DNA of 51,383 nucleotides, taken from the NCBI GenBank assembly GCA_020848735.1, contig JADLHO010000024.1, positions 1 to 51,383 on the forward strand. Reading direction: 5' to 3'. The stretch is from Planctomycetota bacterium. GTDB lineage: Bacteria; Planctomycetota; UBA1135; UBA2386. Under the pieces are notes generated by a model. That model searched no databases. It had not been told where the DNA came from and saw only the letters and a list, made by a program, of their open reading frames with translations. The position numbers and the translations under genes were made by a program. Shown here piece after piece: positions 51,115-51,383 of the stretch; position 1 is the first letter of the stretch, and the number at the start of each line of letters is the position of its first letter.

Positions 51115-51383
51115 GTGTCGCCGATGCGCTTGGCGCGGACGAAGTTCGTCACGAAGCGGAACGCCGAGAGATCCGGCACGTGCTTGCTGGCGCGCGGCGA
51201 GGTGCGCCAGAACTCCTCCTTCTGCGTCGCGCGCCACTCGGCATGGCTCATCCCCATGTGGTCGAGCGCGTAGATCTGCCGCTCACGCTCGGTGGTGGGG
51301 CCCTGCGCGACCTCGAGCCCCTGCAGGTCGAAGTGGTTGGCGGAGTCGAGCACGACGCCGTGGCCCGAGTGGAAGTACGCCGC
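51111..51383 (-). CDS. C-terminal end of an unidentified protein (partial)
   Basis: The last 90 residues of a protein whose start lies beyond the window. Visible are H-S-G-H-G-V-V-L-D-S-A-N-H-F-D-L, L-D-H-M-G-M-S-H-A-E-W and R-F-V-T-N-F-V-R-A-K-R. I do not recognise the family. Its TGA overlaps the GTG of the NamZ gene, so they are co-translated. Confidence 0.65.
   Translation of the reverse strand, partial: AAYFHSGHGVVLDSANHFDLQGLEVAQGPTTERERQIYALDHMGMSHAEWRATQKEEFWRTSPRASKHVPDLSAFRFVTNFVRAKRIGDT

Overview
The window is very GC-rich bacterial chromosomal DNA, with third codon positions almost always G or C, and it is packed with genes. I place 42 protein genes and no intergenic gap longer than about 300 bp. 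I saw no rRNA, tRNA, CRISPR array, insertion sequence or phage gene. The mix suggests a Planctomycetota-type organism: a TPR protein carrying two RNA polymerase alpha C-terminal domains, large secreted kelch and amidase proteins sharing a C-terminal module, an ECF sigma/anti-sigma/PDZ operon, and MurA plus peptidoglycan hydrolases. This placement is an inference from gene content.

Layout. 1-8 kb: a secreted-type protein of unknown function (left end uncertain), a sigma-54 response regulator overlapping a Fur repressor, a radical SAM/SPASM protein, an ABC-F ATPase and a Sel1-repeat protein. 8-16 kb: a kelch-repeat secreted protein, purQ and a PurS-PurS-PurL fusion, then accA in the opposite direction. 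15-18 kb: ECF sigma factor, anti-sigma factor and a secreted PDZ protein. 18-24 kb (minus strand): tig-clpP-clpX-rlmN, preceded by a HEAT-repeat protein. 24-31 kb: mnmG, a TlpA-like thioredoxin with an in-frame TGA, an SGNH hydrolase, ruvA, the alpha-CTD/TPR protein and a glycosyltransferase. 32-37 kb: murA, a small secreted protein, a GT-C-like membrane protein, ffh and rpsP. 38-44 kb: a hypothetical gene, maf, rpmE, prfA, a membrane protein, prmC, a PilZ protein and ssb. 44-47 kb: a coiled-coil protein followed by a divergent actin-like ATPase. 47-51 kb: a large multidomain amidase, a NamZ-type muramidase and the end of one more gene.

The strongest anomaly is at 26884-26886. A TGA sits exactly where the first active-site cysteine of a thioredoxin WCGPCK motif belongs, the frame stays open and conserved on both sides, and the gene ends later in TAG. 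The simplest biological reading is a secreted selenocysteine TlpA-like oxidoreductase; a nonsense mutation or base-call error is the main alternative. Second, ClpX has threonine in place of the Walker A lysine although every other ClpX motif is intact. Third, the coiled-coil/actin-like pair looks like an uncharacterised cytoskeletal cassette.

Two organisational habits recur. Five gene pairs are joined by GTGA stop/start overlaps. Several genes have an AT-rich -10-like hexamer only 7-13 bp before the start codon, which suggests leaderless or nearly leaderless mRNAs.
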